This document shows positions 1-6,150 of a stretch of 6,158 nucleotides of DNA, piece after piece. The position numbers and the translations under genes were made by a program. Positions within the stretch are counted from its first letter, which is position 1. Each line of letters begins with the position of its first letter. The notes beneath the pieces were generated by a model. The model saw only the letters and a program-made list of their open reading frames with translations, did no database searches and had not been told where the DNA came from. Origin of the DNA: Opitutaceae bacterium (lineage in GTDB: Bacteria; Verrucomicrobiota; Verrucomicrobiae; Opitutales; Opitutaceae); the NCBI GenBank assembly GCA_031266495.1, contig JAISAX010000869.1, positions 1 through 6,158 of the forward strand, given 5' to 3'.

Positions 1-12
1 GAGGAGAGCGAT

Positions 13-729
13 TCAGAAATCGTAGCCGCGGAGGCAGCCGGTGGAGGGATCGAGGGTTCGCCAGGTTTTGATGACGTTGGAATCGGAGGATGAACCGAGG
101 TAGCTGACATCCGGGATGCGTTTTACGGAGCCGTCGGCAAAACCGACTGCCGCCGAGCCGTCGGGATAACCCGAACGCCCGCCGGAATCGGAGTTCGAGT
201 AAACCATCGCCCGGGAGGGCGTCGCGATGGTTGTAATACGAATCGGATACATCCTGCCTGTCCTGTTTTTCCAGCTTGGGTAGTAGGGACTGCCCGCGGC
301 GTTTGTGGTCAGAAAAGGATTGTAGCGGATACGTCCCACCCAGTCATCTTTCGCGTCGGCGGGCACCACTGATCCCCTGGAAATCTGGGCCCGGCGCACA
401 AGCGGACAGAACCATGAGGGATCGGTCCAGGCTTTGTAGGGATTGGTCAGGTTTCGGTCAACGAATGTGCCGCCTCCGCCGTCCAGTGAGTCGTTTTTAT
501 CCGGGAGGGCGTCTTTGTTGTCATTGGCATACAACAACACAGTCGTAACAGACGACCGGACATTGGACAGGCTTTGCGTTCGCCATGCGGCTGAGCGAAC
601 CTTGCTGATTCCTGTAATGATGATTGCCGCCAGGATGCCAATAATGGCGATCACGGTAAGCAGCTCGACGAGCGTAAACGCACGGAATGCATCGGGAGAA
701 GAGGATGATTTTAACGACGGGAGGTTCAT
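13..729 (-). CDS. Prepilin-type N-terminal cleavage/methylation domain protein (pseudopilin-like, 238 aa)
   Basis: This encodes a type IV pilin/type II secretion pseudopilin-like protein. A short basic, Ser-rich leader (residues 1-17) ends in Ala17. The prepilin signature [18 protein letters not shown] follows from Phe18, with the conserved Glu at mature position 5 (Glu22) and a hydrophobic helix to about residue 41. A prepilin peptidase should cut between Ala17 and Phe18 and methylate Phe. The globular part shows family hallmarks: YANDNKDALP, a WFCP cysteine motif, TPSRAMVYSNS and a late FADGSVKRIP. The last of these matches the DG end of the H-X9-DG domain, but the expected His is Pro189. 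The ATG at 729 was chosen because it gives a normal short leader. The frame stays open upstream to a TTG at 1026, but that stretch is Pro/His-rich translated low-complexity DNA. No Shine-Dalgarno is visible. It lies about 775 bp beyond the other pseudopilin gene and probably has its own promoter. Its exact role, whether minor pilin, filament or enzyme-anchoring subunit, cannot be told from sequence. Confidence 0.9.
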   Translation of the reverse strand: MNLPSLKSSSSPDAFRAFTLVELLTVIAIIGILAAIIITGISKVRSAAWRTQSLSNVRSSVTTVLLYANDNKDALPDKNDSLDGGGGTFVDRNLTNPYKAWTDPSWFCPLVRRAQISRGSVVPADAKDDWVGRIRYNPFLTTNAAGSPYYPSWKNRTGRMYPIRITTIATPSRAMVYSNSDSGGRSGYPDGSAAVGFADGSVKRIPDVSYLGSSSDSNVIKTWRTLDPSTGCLRGYDF

Positions 730-744
730 TCGGGTAATTGAAAT

Positions 745-770
745 TGTGTGTGTGTGTGGAGGTGTGTGTG
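745..770. repeat. TG dinucleotide microsatellite
   Basis: A (TG)7 run at 745-758 is followed after GAGG by (TG)4 at 763-770, which runs directly into the G13 tract. On the sense strand of the pseudopilin gene it reads as CA repeats 16 to 41 nt before the ATG. Such repeats are prone to slippage and lie in the 5' untranslated leader. Confidence 0.85.
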
Positions 771-782
771 GGGGGGGGGGGG
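770..782. repeat. Poly-G tract, 13 G
   Basis: An uninterrupted run of 13 G on the plus strand (13 C on the sense strand of the downstream pseudopilin gene). It ends 40 nt upstream of that gene's start codon. It abuts the TG repeat, so the two form one composite unstable tract in the leader. Confidence 0.9.
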
Positions 783-824
783 AGATAGAGGAGGAAGGGG
801 ATGTGTGAATCCGGAATCCCGATA

Positions 825-894
825 CGGACGGATCGTTCAGGTGAGTGATGAGTGGGTGGACGTGTGGATGGACGAGCGGGCGGGTGGACGGATG
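825..894. repeat. Degenerate GGACG/GGATG repeat
   Basis: The pentamer GGACG occurs at 826-830, 858-862, 870-874 and 886-890. It sits among related GTGGATG, GGACGGAT and GGGTGGAC variants. Spacing is irregular (32, 12 and 16 bp), so this is an imperfect low-complexity stretch and not a clean tandem array. No function is evident. Confidence 0.4.
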
Positions 895-1053
895 AAGTTG
901 TATTCGGAAACGTGAGAACCGGATAAAAACATGGCCTCCGGAGCGGCCCCAGTTTTTACCGGAAACCGCCCGCCCGACAGCCGGACTCCAATGTTGATAA
1001 ATTCGTCGTAACTTGCTAAATTCCAAAGAGGTTAATGAGGGAAAGCGGTAGTC

Positions 1054-1521
1054 ATGAGCGGCCTTGGCCGGAACGCAAAAGTGTATAGGGTCAAATCACG
1101 GGATAAATGGTGGAACGGGACGAGATGGGGATGTTTCCGTCCAGGCACACGAAAGGCGGGGGGGGGGGGGGGGGGACGTGAAGATGACGGGGGGTGTAAT
1201 TGTTGCAATTGGTGTCAGAGGAAGGGCGAAGATTTCGACGAGGCGCTTCTGCGGCCCGACGACAAATCATATTCCTTTGAAAAGTATTTCAGATGGGACT
1301 ACACGCAAGGACTGCTCATGCCCAATGAACGGGCTACACCCGAGGACCGGAAGCGGGCGGAGACGACCATTGCGCTCTACAAGCTGAACGAAGGACACCC
1401 CAGCATCCGGCGACGCGAATTGCGCCGACGTTCCAGGTGCATGGACGAACCGCTGGACGATTTCGCCTACAGGAATTTTGTCGAAGGCCCGGAAGGCAAG
1501 ACTCCTATTTCTGTTTCTTGA
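1054..1521 (+). CDS. Hypothetical protein, 155 aa, with in-frame G18 tract; possibly a decayed or phase-variable gene
   Basis: I do not recognise this protein. The only plus-strand gene candidate, it starts at an ATG with a GAGG 13 nt upstream, which is rather far. Residues 1-35 look basic and unspecific. Residues 36-41 are a glycine run encoded by the 18-G tract. Residues 48-54 are Cys-rich (CNCCNWC). From about residue 57 to the end the protein looks truly coding: it is charged, has regular Tyr/Phe/Trp, and about two thirds of its codons end in G or C. Visible pieces there include [26 protein letters not shown] and [19 protein letters not shown]. The 3' end overlaps the end of the convergent pseudopilin gene by 17 bp. 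The likeliest readings are a short lineage-specific gene, or the C-terminal remnant of a larger protein whose front was lost. A gene whose frame depends on the G tract is also possible. The start is uncertain, and the ORF may be partly spurious. Confidence 0.35.
   Translation: MSGLGRNAKVYRVKSRDKWWNGTRWGCFRPGTRKAGGGGGGREDDGGCNCCNWCQRKGEDFDEALLRPDDKSYSFEKYFRWDYTQGLLMPNERATPEDRKRAETTIALYKLNEGHPSIRRRELRRRSRCMDEPLDDFAYRNFVEGPEGKTPISVS
1158..1175. repeat. Poly-G tract, 18 G
   Basis: This uninterrupted run of 18 G lies inside the hypothetical plus-strand ORF and encodes a Gly run there. A further G6 follows at 1189-1194. Gain or loss of one G would join the upstream ATG at 1054 to another frame. 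A second ATG at 1064, in the frame one base later, would join the coding-like tail after a suitable slip. Its length makes it prone to slippage in the cell and also to sequencing error. Confidence 0.9.
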
Positions 1522-2215
1522 AGTAATAATTGTCGGTGCGCATCAGGTCGGAGGACTGTTTCATGGAGGAGACATGGCCATCAACCCAGAGCACATTGGC
1601 TGCGTCGGAGTGGCGAAAATGGACGGTGCTACGTTTGTTGCTGTCGGATGGTTTGCGCAGAATGCCCTTCCATGAGGTCGGGTTGCCGGGATCGTAGCTA
1701 TCGGCCATAAACACGGTTTTGCCGGGGGCGTCCACCTGATCGTAAGTCACCCACTGGTTGATGCTCTGATTCCCCTGAATCCATGAGAGTTCGCTGTAGT
1801 TGTGGCTGTATCCAAACATGCCTTCTTTTTCAGGGCATTGATAGACAGGCATCACGTTAAAGGACTCCCATTTCTGACCGGGAGAGTTGTCTCCCTTCCA
1901 GCCCATGCAAGGAGCGAGAATGCCAGTCCAGTGCCGGAGATCGTCGGCATCGCCATCGCCCGGATCAAAGCAGGGAACAATACGGCCTTTGTTTTCCGCC
2001 GAGTATGCCGCGGCGGCGATGCCGATCTGGCGGAGGTTGGAGACGCATTTGATGGCGCGAGCCTTGCGGCGCACCTGGCCGACGCTTACCAGAACGAGCG
2101 AGGCCAGAATGCCGATGATGGCAATGACGGTCAGCAACTCGATCAGGGTGAAGGCCGCGGTTTTCTCCGGAGTTTGTCCGGTAATGCTGTGTGGAGTTTT
2201 GATTGTCGGGTTCAT
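1505..2215 (-). CDS. Prepilin-type cleavage/methylation protein with H-X9-DG domain (pseudopilin-like, 236 aa)
   Basis: This encodes a pseudopilin-like protein of the large Planctomycetes/Verrucomicrobia family with a C-terminal H-X9-DG motif (DUF1559-like). A 21-residue leader ends in Ala20-Ala21. The prepilin signature [20 protein letters not shown] begins at Phe22, with Glu26 as the conserved mature Glu5. It is followed by the typical [21 protein letters not shown] helix continuation. Later marks are a YQCPEK cysteine motif (about 125-130), GYSHNY (135-140), [10 protein letters not shown] (164-173) and [14 protein letters not shown], where His202 and Asp212-Gly213 give an exact H-X9-DG. 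The start is fixed by the ATG at 2215 giving a normal leader; no Shine-Dalgarno is seen. It lies 94 bp after the PEP-CTERM gene on the same strand and may be co-transcribed with it. The other pseudopilin in the window is a divergent paralogue, near-identical only across the signature. Roles in secretion, filament formation or surface attachment are inferred from family only. Confidence 0.93.
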   Translation of the reverse strand: MNPTIKTPHSITGQTPEKTAAFTLIELLTVIAIIGILASLVLVSVGQVRRKARAIKCVSNLRQIGIAAAAYSAENKGRIVPCFDPGDGDADDLRHWTGILAPCMGWKGDNSPGQKWESFNVMPVYQCPEKEGMFGYSHNYSELSWIQGNQSINQWVTYDQVDAPGKTVFMADSYDPGNPTSWKGILRKPSDSNKRSTVHFRHSDAANVLWVDGHVSSMKQSSDLMRTDNYYFKKQK

Positions 2216-2245
2216 GATAACAGATCAGCGGGTTTTGCGGGCGAA

Positions 2246-2276
2246 TGCCGTCAGTTCCTGCCAGAGGCCAACGGCA
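2246..2276. repeat. Inverted repeat in the gap between the PEP-CTERM and pseudopilin genes
   Basis: TGCCGT (2246-2251) and ACGGCA (2271-2276) form a 6-bp perfect stem with a 19-nt loop, and the loop can itself form a small GCC/GGC stem. On the transcribed (minus) strand it is not followed by a U run, so it is not a standard intrinsic terminator. It could stabilise or attenuate the transcript between the two genes, or be chance. Confidence 0.25.
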
Positions 2277-2309
2277 CGAATTTGACCGATAAAACCGATG
2301 TCGGAGGGA

Positions 2310-3074
2310 TCAGGTCTTCCGGTGTTTGCAACGGAAGAACAATGCGATTGGCAGCGCAATGAGTCCTGAAACAAAAGCCAGCGTTGCAGGTTCGGGTATC
2401 GGAGTGACGGTGATGTTGTCGATGGCGATGGTGCTGTTGCGGACCGGATTGAAGAATTCGATCGTATAGGTGCTGGCGTCATCCAGGAGATCAAGCAGAA
2501 GGCTGTAGTTGTTGCTCGCGCTTGTTGCGCTCAGCACAACGGTGTTCGCGGCAAGGTTGTTGTAGTTGGTGGTTCCCGACGCATTGGTCCCCCAGTCACG
2601 CTTGCTAAAGGCATTGCGATCGGAGAACGATGCTGTTTTCCAACCGGAATCCGTCGCGCTGTAATAACTGAAGGAACTTGCCGTGTAGGTTCCGTAATAG
2701 GAATTCCCCGCGTAAATCCGGAAAAGCAATTTGGTATCCGTTCCTGCAACACTCGTATAATCGAAGCTCACCAGGAGCGAAGATACATTGGCGACGGCAA
2801 TCGTGAAGGTCTGGGAGACGCCAGGAGGATTCGCAACGGCTTCGTCGGGCCGGTTCAGTGTGAGCGCATAATCGTCCAGGCTTGTCGTATTCACCACCGA
2901 GGCGTTGGTGGGCGTGTTTTGGCTGTAATTGCTTGTGGTCCAGGATGCCATGGTCTGGCCCTCGAAGTCGCCATTGGTAATGAGGTTTTGAGCCTGTATC
3001 AGGACAGGCGCGACAAGGAGCAGAACGAGCGCTCCGGAAAGGCTTCGAATGAAGCGGATCTTGTTTGTGGTCAT
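2310..3074 (-). CDS. PEP-CTERM sorting-domain surface protein (254 aa)
   Basis: This encodes an exported protein carrying a PEP-CTERM sorting tail. The N-terminus is a signal peptide: basic MTTNKIRFIR, a hydrophobic SGALVLLLVAPVLI core, and likely cleavage after IQA (about residue 28). Mature protein starts with NLITNGDFEGQ...ASW, a pattern common at the start of jelly-roll (galactose-binding or CBM-like) domains in such proteins. The body is rich in Ser, Thr, Asn and Tyr with alternating hydrophobic strands, and ends in STIAIDNITVTPIP. The tail has the Pro-Glu-Pro motif at 227-229, a transmembrane stretch at about 231-247 and a basic end RCKHRKT. In known systems this tail is recognised by an exosortase, which removes it and links the protein to exopolysaccharide or the surface; no exosortase gene is in this window. 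The gene starts 58 bp after the hydrolase-like gene, so co-transcription is likely. It could help bind substrate or matrix. The ligand cannot be told, and no enzymatic motif is seen. Confidence 0.9.
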   Translation of the reverse strand: MTTNKIRFIRSLSGALVLLLVAPVLIQAQNLITNGDFEGQTMASWTTSNYSQNTPTNASVVNTTSLDDYALTLNRPDEAVANPPGVSQTFTIAVANVSSLLVSFDYTSVAGTDTKLLFRIYAGNSYYGTYTASSFSYYSATDSGWKTASFSDRNAFSKRDWGTNASGTTNYNNLAANTVVLSATSASNNYSLLLDLLDDASTYTIEFFNPVRNSTIAIDNITVTPIPEPATLAFVSGLIALPIALFFRCKHRKT

Positions 3075-3132
3075 GGTGGTTGATCGGGTTTGGTTTGATT
3101 TCTGGTGTTCGGATTCTCTGCGGAAAGGCGGA

Positions 3133-6054
3133 TCACTTTTGAAGAGTGTTCCAGTCGGTCCCGGTTCCGCGGAAATAGAGTCGGGTTTTGTCCGCCTCGG
3201 CTTTCAGGAGATGCCGGGAGGCGGCGGGGAGTTCTGTCCGGGTGAAGACTTCGTAAAGTGGACCGGACTCCGGCAGTGTGAGCAAAATGTCTCCCGTATC
3301 CTTTGCATGGATACCGATAAAGGAGCGATTCACGTAGAGGGCGTCCTCGGTGCCGATCCACGAGTGGATGCCGGCAAGGCGGGCGGCATGGCGCAGGAGG
3401 GCGGGCGACAGGAGGGGAGATGCGGTATAAATGCTGGTCCAGTTGCCCTGGCGCTTTTCGGCGACGGCGACGTCCCGGGTACCCGTGTAGGTGGCGAGAG
3501 GCGTGGCGGCCTTGTCTGTGATGATGAAGGCGGGCGTGTAGGTCCAGTCGGCGGAATTGCGTTCGCCAGGCTCGGTGCGGGTGAGCACGCCGAGGGGGAA
3601 GTCGGCGGAGATTTTGTTGGCCCGGGCGAAGGCATCGGTGGGCGTCATTTTCCAGCTTCGGGGGTGGTCAGCGGGATCGGCGGCGAGGTCGATGCCGGTG
3701 AGCTGGCTCATCCAGCGCGTGTCGTGACCCTGTGGCGTGGAGTAGCCATGCGCCCAGGTGAAGAGAGCGACCCGGTTGTCCCGTTGAACGGTGTCGCGGA
3801 TGATGGCGGCTTGTTCGGGGGTGATTCCAAATGTGTTTTGGAAGATGTAGAGTTTGTAGGGCGGGAGCGTCGGGAGCTGATCGAGGAAGACGACGTCGAT
3901 GGGAATGCCGGCGCGGTCCCAGGTCCACCTGGTGAGGTCCATGAACGCGACCATGCGCGTCGGGCGGTCACGGAGATCGTCAACCCCGAGGTATTTTTGC
4001 CAGCCGCGGTCGAGAACAATGGCCGCCTGCGCCTCGCTGTGGCGGGGAAGCCTGACGGCGTGGTCCATGACATCCTGCCAGGCGCGGTATTCATTCAACA
4101 GATACCTGTGGGCAAACTTGTAGTGTCCCATTTCCCACTGATAGGGAATGCTGCCGTTGACGAGGCAGTTGACGAAGATGCGGCGTTTGATGTTGGTGAG
4201 CCAGGACTCGTCGTTGCGCCGTGAGGCAGGCGCGACCTCGTGAGGAACGTCATCCTGGATAAGGAGGAGTTTGCCGTCGGCGGCCAGCCCGCGGAGCGCG
4301 GTGACGGGAGAGCCGGTGCCTTGATAGCCGGGATTGTGGCGGCCGATGTAAGGCTCCTGCACGTCGAAGAAATCGAAGTCGGGGCTTTTGCAGAGGAGAT
4401 CGACGGGGTTGTTGCGGTTTTCGCGCATTTCCTGCTTTTCGCCCCAGGACCAGAGGTGGCCCATGAAGTTGCCGGTGCGGGCGCCGACGAGGGCGCGGCC
4501 ATGGGTGGCCTCTTTTATCCAGCGGCCAAAGTTGAGGATGATTTCCTGAAAGGCGATTTCGCGAAAGCGTTTGCTGTCGAGATAGGCCTGGCGTCCGGCG
4601 AGGTCGGGGATGAGCGGGGTTTTGAGCGAGGCCATCGGGTGGGCGTCGGTGACGAGGTGCTCGGGCATGGCGGTGGCCAGGGTGACGGCGGGGCGTTGCC
4701 AGGCTTTTTGTAGTGCAGAGTCGGTGACGTATTTCTCGCGCAGCATGGCGCGGAAGCGTTCGATGGCGGCGGGCGTGCTGTCGTTGACCTCGAAGTTGCA
4801 GTCCATGGTGAGGCCGCCAAAGAGTTCGTAGCCGATGACGGCGGCGCCGTAGTTGCGTTGCCGGATGTGGGCGACCAGTTGGCGAACGGCTTCACGGGCA
4901 TCGCGTTTCCATGCAGCGGAGAGGTAGTCGGGGATGCCGGGGTAGGAGTAGCCGGCGGCGGAGTTGCGCTCTTGCGCAGCCACGGTCCCGTGCCGTCCGG
5001 CGGCGCGTGTAGTGTGGCTATGGATACCCGAGGCGTCCGGTTCAAGATGGGTCCACCAGTCGGCTCCGTCAAAAATGACGGCGAGGACAACCTTGTTGCC
5101 GGGTTTGAGGGCAAGCAGTTCTCCGAGCTTTTGATCCAGCCAGGTGAAATCGTACTGGCGCGGGCCTACCCAGGTGGGCGGATGGAAACGGAGGTAAACA
5201 TCTTCGCCGAGAACGGTGCCGAAGCGGGTGATGCCGAAGCCGCCTTGATGGAGCTGGGCATCGTAGTTGCCGAACTGCTGCGGGAGCATCGATTCGTAGG
5301 CCATGAAGTTGATCGGCTGGCCGTTGAGATGCACGTTGATGACGCCGTTGTCGTTGACGATGCGGGCATCGTTTACCGGTGGCGCGCGGAGGATGGCGTC
5401 CGCGTCCAGACGATTGTCAACGGGTTGGCGCCAGAGGGCGAGAGAGTGAAGCTTGAGCGTGTTGCGTCCGGCGGAGGAGGGGCGCAGCGTGGTGACGAGT
5501 TCATTGAGATAATGGCCGGCATGTTCATCCCCGACTTCAAAGATGGCGGTGCGAAAACCTGCCGGGACGGAGACGCGAGGAGCGCCGGCGGCAGCAAGAG
5601 GGATGCTGGCCGTGCGCGTTTTTCTGAAGGCATGGGGAACGCCTTCGCGGAAGTTCAGCGCCAGAGTCAGATCGCCATCCTCAAGGCCCTCGGATTGCCA
5701 GACGATTTCGATGCGGTCGCCCTGATAAACCTTGCGTGGTCCGATGATGTATCCGGCTTTCCATGTTTTCCCTTTTCCGGGGACAATGATGTCCACGCTG
5801 CCGGTGGCCTGTGACGTGGCGATAATGGCATCGGTGGCAGGCTGACCGGTCTTCGGATCAACACGAAACTCGTACCACTTTTCCTGTTTTTCCCAGCCGG
5901 GCAATTGGTAGGGCGCTCCATGCGCGAAGACAAACTGGTTGACGAGGAACGGTTCAGCCGGGCCGGCAGAAGATTGGCCTTGCCCGTCGGTGGCGACGAT
6001 GGCGGCAAGCAAGGCGCTCGCGACTACATTGCGGATGCGATATCTGAAACTCAT
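3133..6054 (-). CDS. Secreted glycoside-hydrolase-like protein, GH42-like/clan GH-A (973 aa)
   Basis: This is a large exported protein likely to act on a poly- or oligosaccharide. A signal peptide (MSFRYRIR plus a hydrophobic VVASALLAAIVAT) covers residues 1 to about 26. Residues about 35-208 look like a beta-sandwich, possibly carbohydrate-binding. A (beta/alpha)8-type hydrolase region then runs from about 230 to 660. It opens with INVHLNGQPINFMAYESMLP and includes GFGITRFGTVLGEDVYL, a PDYLSAAWKRDAREAVRQL helix and VIGYELFGG. FRAMLREKYVTDSALQKAW resembles GH42 beta-galactosidases, as does the strand GKLLLIQDD. From about 667 to 800 there is a region like the GH42 amidotransferase-fold domain (YKLYIFQNTFGITPEQAAIIRDTV). 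A beta-rich C-terminus completes it. The ATG at 6054 was chosen because it gives a proper signal peptide. Upstream in-frame codons only translate C-rich leader as a proline run. No Shine-Dalgarno is seen. Expected catalytic Glu positions appear changed (Asp418, Gln600), so activity is uncertain. Substrate is unknown; a beta-galactosidase label would be over-specific. Confidence 0.8.
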   Translation of the reverse strand: MSFRYRIRNVVASALLAAIVATDGQGQSSAGPAEPFLVNQFVFAHGAPYQLPGWEKQEKWYEFRVDPKTGQPATDAIIATSQATGSVDIIVPGKGKTWKAGYIIGPRKVYQGDRIEIVWQSEGLEDGDLTLALNFREGVPHAFRKTRTASIPLAAAGAPRVSVPAGFRTAIFEVGDEHAGHYLNELVTTLRPSSAGRNTLKLHSLALWRQPVDNRLDADAILRAPPVNDARIVNDNGVINVHLNGQPINFMAYESMLPQQFGNYDAQLHQGGFGITRFGTVLGEDVYLRFHPPTWVGPRQYDFTWLDQKLGELLALKPGNKVVLAVIFDGADWWTHLEPDASGIHSHTTRAAGRHGTVAAQERNSAAGYSYPGIPDYLSAAWKRDAREAVRQLVAHIRQRNYGAAVIGYELFGGLTMDCNFEVNDSTPAAIERFRAMLREKYVTDSALQKAWQRPAVTLATAMPEHLVTDAHPMASLKTPLIPDLAGRQAYLDSKRFREIAFQEIILNFGRWIKEATHGRALVGARTGNFMGHLWSWGEKQEMRENRNNPVDLLCKSPDFDFFDVQEPYIGRHNPGYQGTGSPVTALRGLAADGKLLLIQDDVPHEVAPASRRNDESWLTNIKRRIFVNCLVNGSIPYQWEMGHYKFAHRYLLNEYRAWQDVMDHAVRLPRHSEAQAAIVLDRGWQKYLGVDDLRDRPTRMVAFMDLTRWTWDRAGIPIDVVFLDQLPTLPPYKLYIFQNTFGITPEQAAIIRDTVQRDNRVALFTWAHGYSTPQGHDTRWMSQLTGIDLAADPADHPRSWKMTPTDAFARANKISADFPLGVLTRTEPGERNSADWTYTPAFIITDKAATPLATYTGTRDVAVAEKRQGNWTSIYTASPLLSPALLRHAARLAGIHSWIGTEDALYVNRSFIGIHAKDTGDILLTLPESGPLYEVFTRTELPAASRHLLKAEADKTRLYFRGTGTDWNTLQK

Positions 6055-6059
6055 TACGA

Positions 6060-6136
6060 GGGGGGAGAGGCGGGGGGGGGGGGGGGGGTAACGTTGGGGG
6101 GTGGAAAATTTAAGGGGGGGGGTTTTAGGTGGGGGG
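6060..6136. repeat. Cluster of G runs in the leader of the hydrolase-like gene
   Basis: Five runs of at least six G lie within 77 bp on the plus strand: G6 at 6060-6065, G17 at 6072-6088, G6 at 6096-6101, G9 at 6114-6122 and G6 at 6131-6136. They are C runs on the sense strand of the hydrolase-like gene. The longest ends 17 nt before its start codon, where a ribosome binding site would normally be. The plus strand is the template here, and the arrangement meets the usual sequence pattern for a G-quadruplex. Confidence 0.85.
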
Positions 6137-6150
6137 CACGGTGTTGTTAA
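6122..6150 (-). promoter_or_regulatory. Candidate sigma-70-type promoter for the hydrolase-like gene
   Basis: On the minus strand TTAACA (6150-6145, five of six matches to TTGACA) is separated by exactly 17 nt from TAAAAC (6127-6122, four of six matches to TATAAT). This would start transcription near 6115, giving a C-rich leader of about 60 nt before the ATG at 6054. It is the best -35/-10 pair I found near this start. The call rests on consensus match and placement only. Confidence 0.35.

Larger units (their letters stand above)
730..1053. other. Low-complexity intergenic leader region
   Basis: This is 324 bp without a convincing gene, between the minus-strand pseudopilin start and the plus-strand hypothetical ORF. 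Nearest the pseudopilin start it holds TG dinucleotide repeats and a 13-G tract. Next comes a purine-rich stretch (781-800), then a degenerate GGACG/GGATG-rich stretch (825-894), and finally more ordinary AT-richer sequence around 985-1035. A promoter for the pseudopilin gene probably lies in that AT-richer part, for example TTGGAA at 1026-1021 on the minus strand. I found no well-matched -10 box at the right spacing, so none is called. Confidence 0.6.

Noticed and set aside
443..808. 121-aa plus-strand frame opposite the first pseudopilin
   Set aside because: It runs antisense through the conserved prepilin signature and ends in translated TG/G repeats; no coding character of its own.
730..1026. 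N-terminal extension of the first pseudopilin to a TTG at 1026
   Set aside because: The extra 99 residues are Pro/His/Thr-rich translation of TG, G and GGACG repeats, and would place the prepilin leader deep inside the protein. The ATG at 729 gives a normal 17-residue leader.
1440..1504. Possible terminator downstream of the second pseudopilin
   Set aside because: Only a 3-bp GCC/GGC stem without a following T run on the minus strand; not enough to call.
3075..3132. Separate promoter or terminator between the hydrolase-like and PEP-CTERM genes
   Set aside because: The 58-bp gap shows neither a convincing -35/-10 pair nor a stable hairpin.
3049..4224. 391-aa open frame on the plus strand
   Set aside because: It lies antisense to the hydrolase-like gene and has Gly/Val/Asp/Glu-rich composition with no domain, as expected from the complement of a GC-rich coding frame.
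4858..5814. 318-aa open frame on the plus strand
   Set aside because: It is again antisense to the hydrolase-like gene, with mirror-type composition and no recognisable motif or signal peptide.
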